From: Mytilus edulis
Lineage: Eukaryota > Mollusca > Bivalvia > Mytilida > Mytilidae
Assembly: GCF_963676685.1 (NCBI RefSeq)
Contig: NC_092346.1
Coordinates: forward strand, 46,807,289-46,871,288
DNA: 64,000 nucleotides
Direction of reading: 5' to 3'
Each line of letters starts with the position of its first letter. Positions within the stretch are counted from its first letter, which is position 1. Positions 1 to 11,575 of the stretch are shown here, in pieces. A program made the position numbers and the translations under genes. The notes below the pieces were generated by a model that ran no database searches, was not told where the DNA came from, and saw nothing but the letters and a program-made list of their open reading frames with translations.

Positions 1-21
1 CTTAATAATGACATTAGTAAA

Positions 22-475
22 AATGAAAATTAAAATCACAAAAATACTGAACTTCGAGAAAAATTCAATCGGAAAGTCCCTAATCACAACGCAAAATGAA
101 ATGACAAAACACATCAAACGAATGGACAACAACTGTCATATGCCTGACTTGGTACAAGCATTTTCAAATGTAGAAAATGGTGGAGTGAACCTGGTTTTAT
201 AGCGCTAAACCTTTCACTTTTACGACAGTCTCATCAAATACCGTTATATTTACAACGATGCGTGAGCAAAACAGACATACTAAATCAAATAGTAAAATAT
301 GGGTACAGCAGTCATCACTGTGTTACAATCTTAAAACAAACAATTTTACAAAAAAGCACAAAAGCATCTATCAAATTAAAAACACATTCATTGCTTCGCG
401 TGTCTTACGTCAGAAAATTATACATCACATAGGAAGAAATTTTGTCGTTCAATGTTTATACAAAAATATTTAAAA
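22..475 (+). repeat. Mytilus-type dispersed repeat R1
   Basis: Contains 'aacgaatggacaacaactgt' and 'ctgacttggtacaagcattt'. Related copies occur at about 2495-2740, 3165-3530, 8885-9060 (reverse) and 60575-60865. No coding capacity seen. Confidence 0.75.
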
Positions 476-496
476 TTTCACTTTGGGAATGTTGGC

Positions 497-1115
497 ATGG
501 GTCGATGCCACTGCTGGTGGAGATTTATTTCCCCGAGGTTATCACAAGCCCAGTAGTCAGCACTTTTTGTGCTTACATGAATTATCATTGATATTGTTAT
601 ATTTCAAAATTAACTGTTTACAAAATTTAGAATTTTTTGAAATAATAAGGCTTTTCTACCTCAGGCATAGATTACATTAGCTGTATTTGGCAACACTTTT
701 AGGAATTTTGGATCTCAAAGCTATTCAACTTTGTACTTTATTTGGCTTCTTTTTTTTTTTTTTTTTAAACTTTTTTGGATTTGAGCGTCACTGATGAGTC
801 TTTTGTAGACGAAACGCGCGTCTGGCGTATATAAAAAATTTAGTCCTGGTATTTATGATGAGTTTATTTACAACCACTGGGTCAATGCCACTGCTGGTGG
901 AGATTTATTTCCCCAAGGGTATCACAAGCCCAGTAGTCAGCACTTTTTGTGCTTACATGAATTATCATTGATATTGTTATATTTATAAATTAACTGTTTA
1001 CAAAATTTAGAATTTTTTGAAATAATAACTTTTTTGGATTCGAGCGTCACTGATGAGCCTTTTGTAGACGAAACGCGCGTCTGGAGTATATACAACATTT
1101 AGTCCTGGTATCTGA
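497..1115 (+). repeat. Repeat R3, two tandem copies (second truncated)
   Basis: Each copy runs from 'gatgccactgctggtggaga' to 'gtagacgaaacgcgcgtctg' and then 'tttacaaccactgggtc'. The junction of one unit's end with the next unit's start shows head-to-tail tandem growth. The core has a small hairpin around acgcgcgt. Confidence 0.75.
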
Positions 1116-1404
1116 TAAGTTTATATACATGGTTAAAAAATCAAAAGTATGTAAGAATTAATTTCAGAAATAGACCGAGATTTAAGATTGTCAAGAAGTT
1201 CTGTAGAATTTCTAAGAATCCACAAATGGTTAATACCACTACTCGATTAAAATAATTTTGTTGTTTGTCGTTCAAAGTATTTTCTTATTTATAATAGAAC
1301 TATAACATAATAACAAATAATAGAAGAATTACTGAATGACGGGATCTTTTAAAGTACAGAGTCACGTTATAAGAACCAAAGAAACACAAAAAGTCGCATA
1401 TACA

Positions 1405-1695
1405 ATTAACTCATCATAGATACCAGGACTAAATTATATTTATACGCCAGACGCGGGTTTCGTCTACAAAAGACTCATCAGTGACGCTCGAATCCAAAAA
1501 AGTTATAAAAGGCCATATAAAGTACGAAGTTGAAGAGCATTGAAATCCAAAATTCCTAAAAGTGTTGCCAAATACAGCTAAGGTAATCTATGCCTGAGGT
1601 AGAAAAGCCTTAGTATTTCAAAATATTCAAAATTTTGTAAACATTTAATTTATTAAGATAACAATATCGATGATAATTCATGACAGCACAAAGAG
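1405..1695 (-). repeat. Repeat R3 copy, reverse orientation
   Basis: Contains the complement of the acgaaacgcgcgtctggcg core ('cgccagacgcgggtttcgtc') and the 'gtgttgccaaatacagctaa' block. Confidence 0.7.
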
Positions 1696-2494
1696 TGCAA
1701 ATCACACCAGCAAAAATGAAAGATAATACAAACACATTGACGGGATGTATAAGTACCGAGCCACGTCAAATGGATATCACAGAAAACCATCCAAACAGTA
1801 AAAGTAATATTATTATTAGAGATGATAGATTGTTCTATGACGAATGACAACAAACCATCCAGATGCGCTGTATTGAATTTGGCAAATAACAATATAATAT
1901 TTTGTTTAATTTGTGCTATAATATTTAATCTAGCCATCTACTTCCACATATTGCATTAAATTAAGAATAATCAAATAAGCTTCCTTGTGTGTCAATAAGC
2001 TTACCATTGTCATTTCTTATAACTTACCATTGCGCTGTAAAACGGTGCTCGGAATCGACTGAAATAGTAACAGTTGCCACGGTATCCGGGATGCCAACCA
2101 ATAGAACATGTATGAAGTGCTGTTAAGAAATGTGTAATGCCAATATGATTAAAATACCAGTTTTTTAATTGAGACGTAGAAACTTGTGCAAAGTTGAAGT
2201 TTAAACAAATAACTAATGAATTCATAAAGATCCCAAAACCTCCTGATTTTTTTTTATAATAAAATTTCCACCATTAGGACTTAAAATTTATTTGTATTAA
2301 ATACATTAAATTACATGATGTAGGAGTTTTACTGTTACACACAAAATGTATTATGTTTAGGTAAAAGTGTGCTATTGTCATAATCAATACATGTATGATG
2401 GTTCCTTGAAATATCCTTAAATGAAATTAATAAAGTTCAATTCCAATAACAAGTTAGTATACTAATCATCAAAAATGATATACAATCAAGAAGT
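1696..2494. other. Gene-free stretch
   Basis: About 1730-1810 holds an R1-related fragment ('gacgggatgtataagtaccg'). No exon-like or structured sequence was recognised in the rest. Confidence 0.4.
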
Positions 2495-2740
2495 AAAAAG
2501 TAAAATCACTGAACTGAAAGTACTGAACTTCGAGCAAAATATAAAAAGGAAAGTCCCTAATCAAATGTCAAAATCTAGAGCCCAAACACATCAAACGAAT
2601 CGACAACAACTGTCATATTCCTTACTTGGTATAGGCATTTTCTTATGAAAAAAGGGTGGATTAACCCTGGTTTTATAGTTTGCTAAACCTCTAAATTCTA
2701 TGACAGTCGCATAAAACTCCACTACACACAGACAACTATG
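2495..2740 (+). repeat. Repeat R1 copy
   Basis: Carries 'acgaatcgacaacaactgtc' and 'ttttatagtttgctaaacct', diverged from the copy at the window start. Confidence 0.7.
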
Positions 2741-3164
2741 GACGATTTATATACTGGTTTGACATAGCGTTTGGATATAGAAAAAAAAACCCGGAGATAA
2801 TGGAAAGGGTCCACTGGACTGACAGAATAAGGTACCAATTAAGTCGTAAAGTTTATATCAAATAAAAATGTTGGCTGCCTGTACGAAAACATATCAACAA
2901 AAGGGGCATTAATTATCGTAGACAACATACAATTAGATTTCTTCAAGTTAATATGGCTTTGTAAGATAAAAAGAATGGAAAAAAAATATTAATTTGCAGT
3001 TCTTTCCTTTTTTTTCTTTAAACTGTTTTAAAAATATCTAAATTATTAGAAGCAATGTTTGATTTATATATTTAGTTCTGTTAATATAAAAAATACCATA
3101 CAGTATGAGGTCAAATGTACTTGTCTGGCGTCAAACTTAAAACATAAGACATTTAGAATTTGAT

Positions 3165-3530
3165 GAAATTTGAGAAAAATACTATTCTTCGAGGAAAATT
3201 AAAAAAGGAAATTCCCTTATCAAATTGCAAAATCAAAAGCTCAAACACATCAAACGAATAAATAACACCTTACATATTCCTGACTTGCATTCTCTTATGT
3301 AGAACATGGTGGATTTAACCTGGTTTTATAGCTAGCTCAACTTCTCAATTGTATGACAGTCGCATCAAATTTTATCTATTGACAACGATGCGTAAACAAA
3401 ACAAACAAACACAATAGGTAAAAATGTCAAAAATAGGGGCACAGCAGTCAACATTGTGTAATCATCTTAATCACTATAAAACAAACGGATGTGACAAAGA
3501 AGCACAAAAAGGCATACATTTAGCTTTTTT
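3165..3530 (+). repeat. Repeat R1 copy
   Basis: Carries 'caaattgcaaaatcaaaagc', 'acaacgatgcgtaaacaaaa' and the 'gcacagcagtcaacattgtg' block. A further fragment ('gacgggatgcataagtacag') at about 3849 may be its displaced end. Confidence 0.65.
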
Positions 3531-3949
3531 ATTATAAGATTGTATTTATTTCTGCATGATCCACCCATACAGGATTGAAATGTTTTAAATACTGAGACCG
3601 AATCCTTACCCTGACAGATACATGGTAAGATTAACATTTACTCTGACGTAGAATCGCACGTTTGACGTCACACTAGGGTTGAAGTCATAAAACTTTGCTC
3701 AGTGCTCGGACCACAAAAATCATGCTCGAAACATGAAATTCAACATTTTGATTGGTCGATTTTGGAGTACGAGTACACAAAACTGACTAGAAAAGTTTAT
3801 GCCTTCGAGGTCAGGTGGAAACAAAATAATTCTGTCGTTTAATGGTTGACGGGATGCATAAGTACAGAGTCAAGTGTGAGTGTGTTGTTAAACTTTTAGG
3901 AATTTTTGGTCTTCACTGCTCTCAGCTTCGTTCGTTATTTGACCTTTTT

Positions 3950-4310
3950 AACTTTTTTGCATCACTGATGAGTCCTTTGTAGACTAAAGGCGTGTCTGTC
4001 GCAAATACACAAATTCAATTCTGGTATCAATGATGAGTTTATTTACAACCACTGGGTCGATGCCACTGCTGGTGGAGTTTTTATTCTCCGATGGTATCAC
4101 CAGCCCAGAGCCTAGAACTGCTGTAATGACATGAGTTACCATTGAGCTATGGTCATAATCATAAATTAACTGTTTTCTAAATTCTATATTTTTAAAATAC
4201 TTATCCTTTCTACCTTAGGAATATATTACCCTAGCTGTATTTGGCAAAACTTTTAGAAATATTTGGTCTTCAATTCTCTTCAACTTCGTACTTTATTTGG
4301 CCTTTTACGT
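3950..4310 (+). repeat. Repeat R3, diverged copies
   Basis: Contains 'catcactgatgagtcctttg', then 'accactgggtcgatgccact' and 'ctgtatttggcaaaactttt'. The acgcgcgtctgg core is mutated to aggcgtgtctgt. Confidence 0.6.
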
Positions 4311-4748
4311 CTCGGGCTGATATGGGGGTCACGGGATGATACCCGCGTCGATATGGAAAAGGCCATGTATTAATCTCTATTTATTAAATGATATGATCAA
4401 ATAAGCCCTAATACGGACAAATCGGCATGTGCAATACCGAAAACGTTCCACTGTCGATATAAATCAAGATTTAATATTACTCTTCGAACAGGGCCAATAC
4501 GGAAAAACAAGGCCTATACAGAAAAAAGCGTATGCATAGCATCATTGGTATAATATTTTTTAAATTAAAATCATAGAATAAACAGGCTAAATGATGTGCA
4601 ATTTTGTAACGTCTTAATAATACGGGACGTTCACTTCCGGTTTTTACTTTTCTTATAATCATTTAAGGAGGCTCGCGGGCATAAAAAAAATCAGCAAAAA
4701 AATTAAACATGTTTTTTCAATACAAATTTTGTTTTTTACACTATTAAA

Positions 4749-5032
4749 ATTGAGAATGTAAATGGGGAAGGTGTCAAAGAGACAACAACCCGACCAAATA
4801 AAAAACAACAGCAGAGGGTCACCAACAGGTCTTCAATGTAGCCGAAAAATTCCCGCACCGGAGGCGTCCTTCAGCTGGCCCCTAAACAAATATATACTAG
4901 TTCAGTGATAATGAACGCCATACTAATTTCCAAATTGTACACAAGAAACTAAAATTAAAATAATACAAGACTAACAAAGGCCAGAGGCTCCTGACTTGGG
5001 ACAGGCGCAAAAATGCGGCGGGGTTAAACATT
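4749..5032 (+). repeat. Dispersed repeat R2
   Basis: Runs from 'tgagaatgtaaatggggaag' to 'tgcggcggggttaaaca'. Other copies: 9764-10236 (+), 27337-27839, 42477-42570, 49736-50084 and 52822-53182 (all reverse). The 3' module 'ctcctgacttgggacaggc' is shared with the R4 SINE-like family. Confidence 0.8.
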
Positions 5033-5469
5033 AGTTATTACTTTATAATATGGTACAAAAATTAAAAAGGCTCAAAATTATCTCCCTTTGGTACAAAAAT
5101 GAATTTTTTTTAACGTTTAGATTTAAATATCTTTTTTTTAACTCATCGGTGACCTATATTTTTTGTTATTGTTTTCAAACACGCTGTACATAAACTAAAT
5201 AATTGTAAAATTTAAGCGATTTCTGTAATTTAGTTTTTTTTTTTTTTCGATATTACCAATATTTCTCCAATTAGTTCAACAGGAAAAAAAGGACGTTAAC
5301 ACAAATGTATGGTTCTTTCGGAGGCAGATTGTGAGCTTAAATGAACGGTGACCCCATATTTTTATTTTATATTTCTATTAGGTATAAGATAAAGTTTCAT
5401 TAAAGAAAGAAATAGCAAAATCCTATATTAGAAAAAAAAGTGGTTTAGACACGCGAGCCCCCTTAATAA

Positions 5470-5616
5470 TGTGTCATGAACTGGCTGTTTCTGTATTGGC
5501 ACTGGTATAGATTCTCTGTCAGCTGTATTGGCCCTCGACCCTACTGGTCTCGAGGCCAATACAGCAAACCTTGAATTTATACCAGTGCCAATACAGAAAC
5601 AGCCAGTTAATAACAC
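5470..5616. repeat. Long nested hairpin (inverted repeat)
   Basis: Outer arms of about 31 bp ('aactggctgtttctgtattg' and its complement) enclose inner arms 'gctgtattggcc' / 'ggccaatacagc', so nearly the whole 147 bp could fold back on itself. Confidence 0.75.
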
Positions 5617-5639
5617 TGTAATACATGATATAGTTTATC

Positions 5640-6358
5640 AATACAATAAACTCATCATAGATACCAGGACTTAATTTTGTATATACGCCAGACGCGCGTT
5701 TCGTCTACAAAAGACTCATCACTGACGCTCGAATCAATAAAAGTTTAAAAGGTCAAATAAAGTACAAAGTTGAAGAGCATTGAGGACCAAAATTCCTAAA
5801 AGTTTTGCCAAAATACAGCTAAGGTAATATATGCCTGAGGTAGAAAAGCCTTAGTTTTTCACAAATTTTAAATTTTGTAAACAGTTAAGTTATAAATATA
5901 ACCATATCAATGATAATTCATGTCAGCAAACAAGTGCTCACTATTGGGCTTGTGATACCCTCGGGGAATAAATCTCCACCAGCATTGGCATCGACCCGGT
6001 GGTTGTAAATGAACACATCATAGATACCTGGACTTAATTTTTTATATACGCCAGACGCGCGTTTCGTCTACAAAAGACTCATCAGTGACGCTCGAATCCC
6101 AAAAAGTTAAAAAGGTCAAATAAAGTACGAAGTTGAAGAGCATTGAGGACCAAAATTCCTAAAGGTTTTGCCAAATACAGCTAAGGTAATCTATGCCTGA
6201 AGTAGAAAAGCCTTAGTTTTTCACAAATTTTAAATTTTGTAAACAGTTAATTTATAAACTTAACCATATCAATGATAATTCATGTCACAAACAAGTGCTG
6301 ACTACTGGGCTGGTGATACCCTCGGGGAAATAAATCTCCACCAGCAGTGGCATCGACC
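5640..6358 (-). repeat. Repeat R3, two full tandem copies (reverse)
   Basis: Two head-to-tail units of about 355 bp, at about 5640-6000 and 6005-6358. Each has 'cgccagacgcgcgtttcgtc', the 'ttgccaaatacagctaaggt' region and 'aaatctccaccagcattggc' or its variant. They are close to each other in sequence, so duplication is recent. Confidence 0.8.
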
Positions 6359-8120
6359 AGCGCTTCCAATAAAAACCCTGTTGGACTTGTTGCCCCTTTT
6401 AACGTCTGACATCTTACTACACCACATTTGCCAATAGAAACATATTTCCAGTCCAGTTTTGTATTCAAGGGTCACTACTCACTATTTCAATTAAAAATGC
6501 TATGTGTGAGAGTTTCATTGATCTGCATTAAATCAAATGACGATTACCTCAATCTTTATGTTTTGATTTTATTTTTAAAGTATTCATTTCATGGAGTACT
6601 TGTTAAACAAATGACAACTTAATTCAAAGTTCCTTGGAACTTATAAACAGAGCAAGTGAAGTAAATTTTTCTATTAAAACTAAGAATGAAGTTAGAACTG
6701 AGTACACTGCACTGTTGATTTATTTATACATATGTGAACAGATTTGTTCTATTATATATGTATTTACCCAATTTTTTTTACTATACTATGTGTATTTTTT
6801 TTTAAACCCTTACGAGTATAATGGCAATGTAATACTTGTTTGTTAGTTAATAAAATTATCTTAATGATGAAAGTGATGCTGTGTTAAAATAAAACAATTG
6901 ATATGTATATACTCACAGTTGAATAAGCAAAATATAATAAGTGCAGTTATCTGAAAAGCCATCATCACCCTTATTCTTCTGGATATGTTTCCTCGACCAT
7001 GCAGATATAGCCTTAAAATGCTGATGCGGCGTAAAGCAATCATCAATCAATCAAAATGAATGTTTCGCAGAAATCGTTGGCACGTCAAATATGAAACTGT
7101 CTTGTCATTTGTCATTTGGATCTTGCATAATAAAATCTGTTACTATATAGTATTTCAGGATTCAATTACTCGTGACCGTGACCAATTTTTATCTGCGCAT
7201 TTATGTATTTATCAATGTTCATCATTTGTAACTGTTTTTTTTTTTACTTCTTCTAAAATGAGTTATCACTTTCACATTATAATTGCTAACATTCCATTTC
7301 TATAATTCAAATTCAATAACTGACGGTCATATATACATTTATATAACGAGAGATATTTCAGTATGAATGCAATACAACGAAGTATGTTAAGTTTTCCCGG
7401 TAAATACTTTTACTTTTTAAATAAAGTTTTATTAATCGTAATTGGAATTTAAATACTGAGGAGTCTAAACAATGTATTCAAAGTATTTTTAAATAAATTG
7501 TTTTATAAACATATCTATGATATATAATATAAATGTAGTTACAAAATCTGCTGATACGTATAATGTCTTCTTTTATTTACTCGTAATATGTTATAACCCT
7601 CAACGTTCCAAAAACCTCAAAATCCAACCATAATAGACCTTCCTTTGACAGCGGAATTCGACAACTAAATTTTTAGTATTTTTGTGATTTTACTTTTTAA
7701 TTAAAGATTAGAAGATACAGAAAGGATTTAAGAATAGAATTTAAATTTAAAATTTAAGTATAACTACCATTAAAGAGAGGACTTTCTGATGAGTATAGAA
7801 AGAGGGGGATTGATATTTTAAAGTATTAAGTTGCAACTTTGAAACCCTGTAGTAATTTTTGGGGCCCTTTATATTTTATATTTATTGACACATCTGTGTC
7901 ATCTCTTCTATCGTTCACTAAAATATCGTCATTTGAGCTTTAGGGACCAGCGACAGGTTGTAATTTTGGTTGAATTGGTCGGTCCGACATCTCTGCTTGA
8001 TCCGGATTCGTTACTATCATAGCTCCCTCTGCCTCTACATCATCCCCTACCACAACGCCAACGTGTTCTATTAGATTTTGGTGGCATGACAGTATTGTTT
8101 CCGCTAAATCTACATATTAA
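6359..8120. other. Gene-free stretch with a SINE tail
   Basis: About 6990-7050 has 'gcggcgtaaagcaatcatca' followed by repeats of atca, the kind of 3' end seen on molluscan tRNA-derived SINEs. A similar gttaaac...atcaatcaat end is at 54050-54085. Open frames here are short, AT-rich and lack splice context; I see no gene. Confidence 0.4.
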
Positions 8121-8177
8121 TCAGAGTTAGAAGGAATGGAACTGTATGGATATGAACCACGATGGTGACGTTTTTGC

Positions 8178-8423
8178 TGAGAACGTAGTAGGATCGCGGC
8201 ATAAACGTAGTATAATCGTGGTAAGAACGTGCTATAATCGCAGTAGAAGCGTGGTAAGATCGTGTTGCAATCGGATAACTCGTAGTATGGTCGTAGTGAT
8301 AACGTGATGAGCGTAGAAAGATCTTGATAAGCGTAGAGAGGTCGCAGAATAAGCGCGGTGAGAAAGTGGTATAATCGTAGCGGGATCGTTGTAGAAGCGT
8401 AATGAGGACGTAGTAGCATCGTG
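8178..8423 (+). repeat. Degenerate 11-bp tandem array
   Basis: About 22 units with consensus near GTAKAAWCGTG, nearly all 11 bp with a few of 9-10 bp. CG sits at a fixed place in almost every unit. Since 11 is not a multiple of 3, all three minus-strand frames are open here; those frames are artefacts. Short pieces in the opposite ('ccacgaccttaccacgatct') and same orientation follow at about 8459-8521. Confidence 0.85.
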
Positions 8424-8884
8424 AAAGCAACGGAAATTTACATTTTCATGCCGCTTATACCACGACCTTACCACGATCTTAATTTATTTTAGATCGCGGT
8501 GAGCGTGGTGCGATCGTGGTCTAGTGGGACTGGGGCTTTAAATGAATGTTGACAAAGAACCGAAATTTGAAATTAGATTTTTTTCTTATTTTGGACTTGT
8601 ATCCAAAATCTAAATACATGGTTAGATTAAGCTTATACAAGTATACCTATGATTTAATCAATTTAATTTATAATGAACAATGTAAGCTACATTCGTCAAA
8701 TGCTCCATAGATGAATTTAATTTCAGCTGTTATTGAAATGAAACCTTTTATTCATTAATAATTTTTTTTAGGTTTGAATGTGTGTAGGGGAAAATCTTAA
8801 AACCCTGTCTTATAAATTGTTAAATATAGAAATCGAAAACCACTTTTGTTAAGACTAATTTCTAATCAATCTTTAACAGTTAAT

Positions 8885-9060
8885 TGTAGACAAGAATAAA
8901 ACCTTTTGTAAGTAAATTGTTTAATTGTGTTGTCCATTCGTTTGATATGTTTGAGCTTATGATTTGCGATTTGATTGGAGAATTTCCGTTTTGAATTTTC
9001 CTCGGAGTTCAGCATTTTTGTGTTTTTACTTTTCAAGATTATAATGTTACTAAAAATCAT
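8885..9060 (-). repeat. Repeat R1 fragment (reverse)
   Basis: Contains 'gttgtccattcgtttgatat' and 'ttttcctcggagttcagcat', the complement of the R1 5' half. Confidence 0.65.
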
Positions 9061-9299
9061 TAAAAGATTGCCAATAAAGCCTTAAATTTGATGTTTAAAA
9101 AGTTATAAATTTAATCATTCCACTAAAGTTCAAAAAGAGGATTGTTTTTGAGATAATGTTAGAAATTCAATTTAAGGATACAATTCTGTGTATCAATGAT
9201 ACAAAGACACGTTTTATAATTGGTGGCAATAGTGCAATAGTGAATTTCCATATATGATGCCATATTTATTTAAAAAAATAACTTGCACGTAGCAATTTT

Positions 9300-9665
9300 A
9301 AGCCTGATATCTATAATGAGTTTATTTACAACCACTAGGTCGATGTCATTGCTTGTGGATTGTTCCTACAGGAATGTATAACCGACCCAACAGTTAGCAC
9401 TTCTGTGTTGACATGATTTATCATCGATCGATATGGTCGAAATAATAAATTGACTGTTTACAAAATTAGACTTTTTTTTTTAAATACGAAGTATTTTCTA
9501 CCCCAGGAATGTATCGATCACCTTAGATGCATTTGGCAAAACATTTCTTATGCTCTTCACTTTCGCATTTCATTTGCAATTTTTACTGACATTTTTTATG
9601 TCACTGATGCGCCTTACGTAGACGAAACGCGCACCTGACGTACAAAACGTTTAGCCTGTTATCTT
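9300..9665 (+). repeat. Repeat R3, strongly diverged copy
   Basis: Contains 'tttatttacaaccactaggt' and 'gtagacgaaacgcgcacctg'. Older than the copies at 5.6-6.4 kb. Confidence 0.65.
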
Positions 9666-9763
9666 TGATATGTTATTATTATATTTATATATATTCTCCA
9701 TTTACCTATAGCACTTTCAGTGTGAGTTATGAAAGTAGTTATTCAACTATATCATTCATATAC

Positions 9764-10236
9764 AATTGAGAATGAAAATGTGGAATGTGCCAAAGAGACA
9801 ACAACCCGACCATAGAAAAAAACAACAACAGCAGAAGGTCACCAACAGGTCTTCAATGTAGCGAGAAATTCCCGCACCCGGAGGCGTCCTTCAGCTGGCC
9901 CCTAAACAAATATATACTAGTTCAGTGATAATGAACGCCATACTAATTTCCAAATTGTACACAAGAAACTAAAATTAAAATAATACAAGACTAACAAAGG
10001 CCAGAGGCTCCTGACTTGGGACAGGCGAAAAAATGCGGCGGTGTTAAACATGTTTGTGAGGTCTCAACCCTCCCCCTATACCTCTAGCCAATGTAGAAAA
10101 GTAAACGCATAACAATACGCACATTAAAATTCAGTTCAAGAGAAGTCCGAGTCTGATGTCAGAAGATGTAACCAAAGAAAATAAACAAAATGACAATAAT
10201 ACATAAATAACATCAGACTACTAGCAGCTCCAGACT
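9764..10236 (+). repeat. Dispersed repeat R2, longest forward copy
   Basis: Extends past the truncated 4749 copy through 'ctcaaccctccccctatacc' and 'gtctgatgtcagaagatgta' to 'ctagcagctccagacttcaa'. The reverse copy at 27337-27839 has the same ends, which defines a full unit of about 470-500 bp. Confidence 0.75.
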
Positions 10237-11444
10237 TCAATTAAAAATGCAAAATTTCAAGCTTCCAAAACTTATATATCTAATAAAGAAAACGTTGAAC
10301 AAACATATTGAACTCCAAGTTAAAACTGGTAGTCTATAAAATCTGACAAAACCAACCGCTATCATTCAACGGAAAGAATGCCGTATTCCTGACTTGGTTT
10401 GATTAAATAAAAAAAAAATAGATATGAACATCTATAACAGTTATTTAAACCACGTCATTTCACGGGTTTGTAACAGTATAAATAAAGTTCAGATCTGATC
10501 ATACACCATCATGGTACAAAAAAGGAAGAGACATTACGCCAAATGTTGAACTGTTTCCCAAGGAATTAACAATCCATTAACTGGTAAAAGTTAAATCACA
10601 ACCATTGGTTGTGTAATACATATTTGTATTTTGATAGTGCTAAAAATTTAGTTTTTTTGCTTGAAATGACACAAGTTCAGAGAAAATATGCTGAGCCATT
10701 TTTCTCAAAGAACTGTATTTTCAATTTGGATTTTCATTGAGCCAAGATAACTTGTAATTTTTTTTTGGGCCTATCAAAAACAAATATTTTTTTTCACCAT
10801 CTATTGAAAACCATTTTTTGTTTTGTAATCTCACTAGTGCATAGTAGTCAAAATAAATATCTTTTGTTATCAAAATTAAAAATTGATTGTTTAGTTTGCC
10901 ATGTCAGTGGTTTCTATATCTTTTCACTGAAAAGCCAGCATGTTTACCTTTTTGGAGAGGCTGAATAAAAATGGGGGTGATTTTTTTTGGGGGGGGGGGG
11001 GGCATGACCCCTCCCCCGATTTTTTGTTGACGGTCCTTACATTGAAAATGGTGCACTTTGAGGCCTTAACAGACTATCTATACAAGTGCATAAAAAATTA
11101 GGTTTTTATAACTATAAATGCTATTAAATGATTTGATAACAGAAACAAACCTTTTACTACCCTGGCACATTTCATTTAGAGTTTTCCTCTATTTCAGTTT
11201 TTTTTTTCATTTTTAAATTAGACAACCAACTTTCTTTTTCTCTACAAATTATTTTTTTCGACATTGTCCTGAAAACAAAAAAAAAATAGGTGAAAATACT
11301 ATTTTTTTAAATATCAAAATTGCCAAAAATAAAATTCGCATTTTTTATTAAATCAGAGGTTTTGATATTAAAAATAAATATTGGACCAATTGGGCCAATA
11401 TTTACCTTGGTACAGCTAGTGATATTTGTCTCTGCCGGTTTGAC
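10237..11444. other. Gene-free stretch with mononucleotide runs
   Basis: Low-complexity T and A runs and a G run near 10989-11002. No exon or clear repeat boundary recognised. Confidence 0.35.
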
Positions 11445-11575
11445 ACTGGGTCGGTTCGTTTCTGGTATCCGGAACATACCCGGATCATCCGGAGCAACAG
11501 GTTTTACGTTCGTTTCTAAAAAAAATATAAACCGGAATAATCCGGAATGCACCGTTTGAACTGAAGCGACGATTC

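Noticed and set aside
8110..8474. Three overlapping minus-strand frames of 80-106 codons
   Set aside because: An 11-bp repeat without stops is open in all frames; no start context or splice sites.
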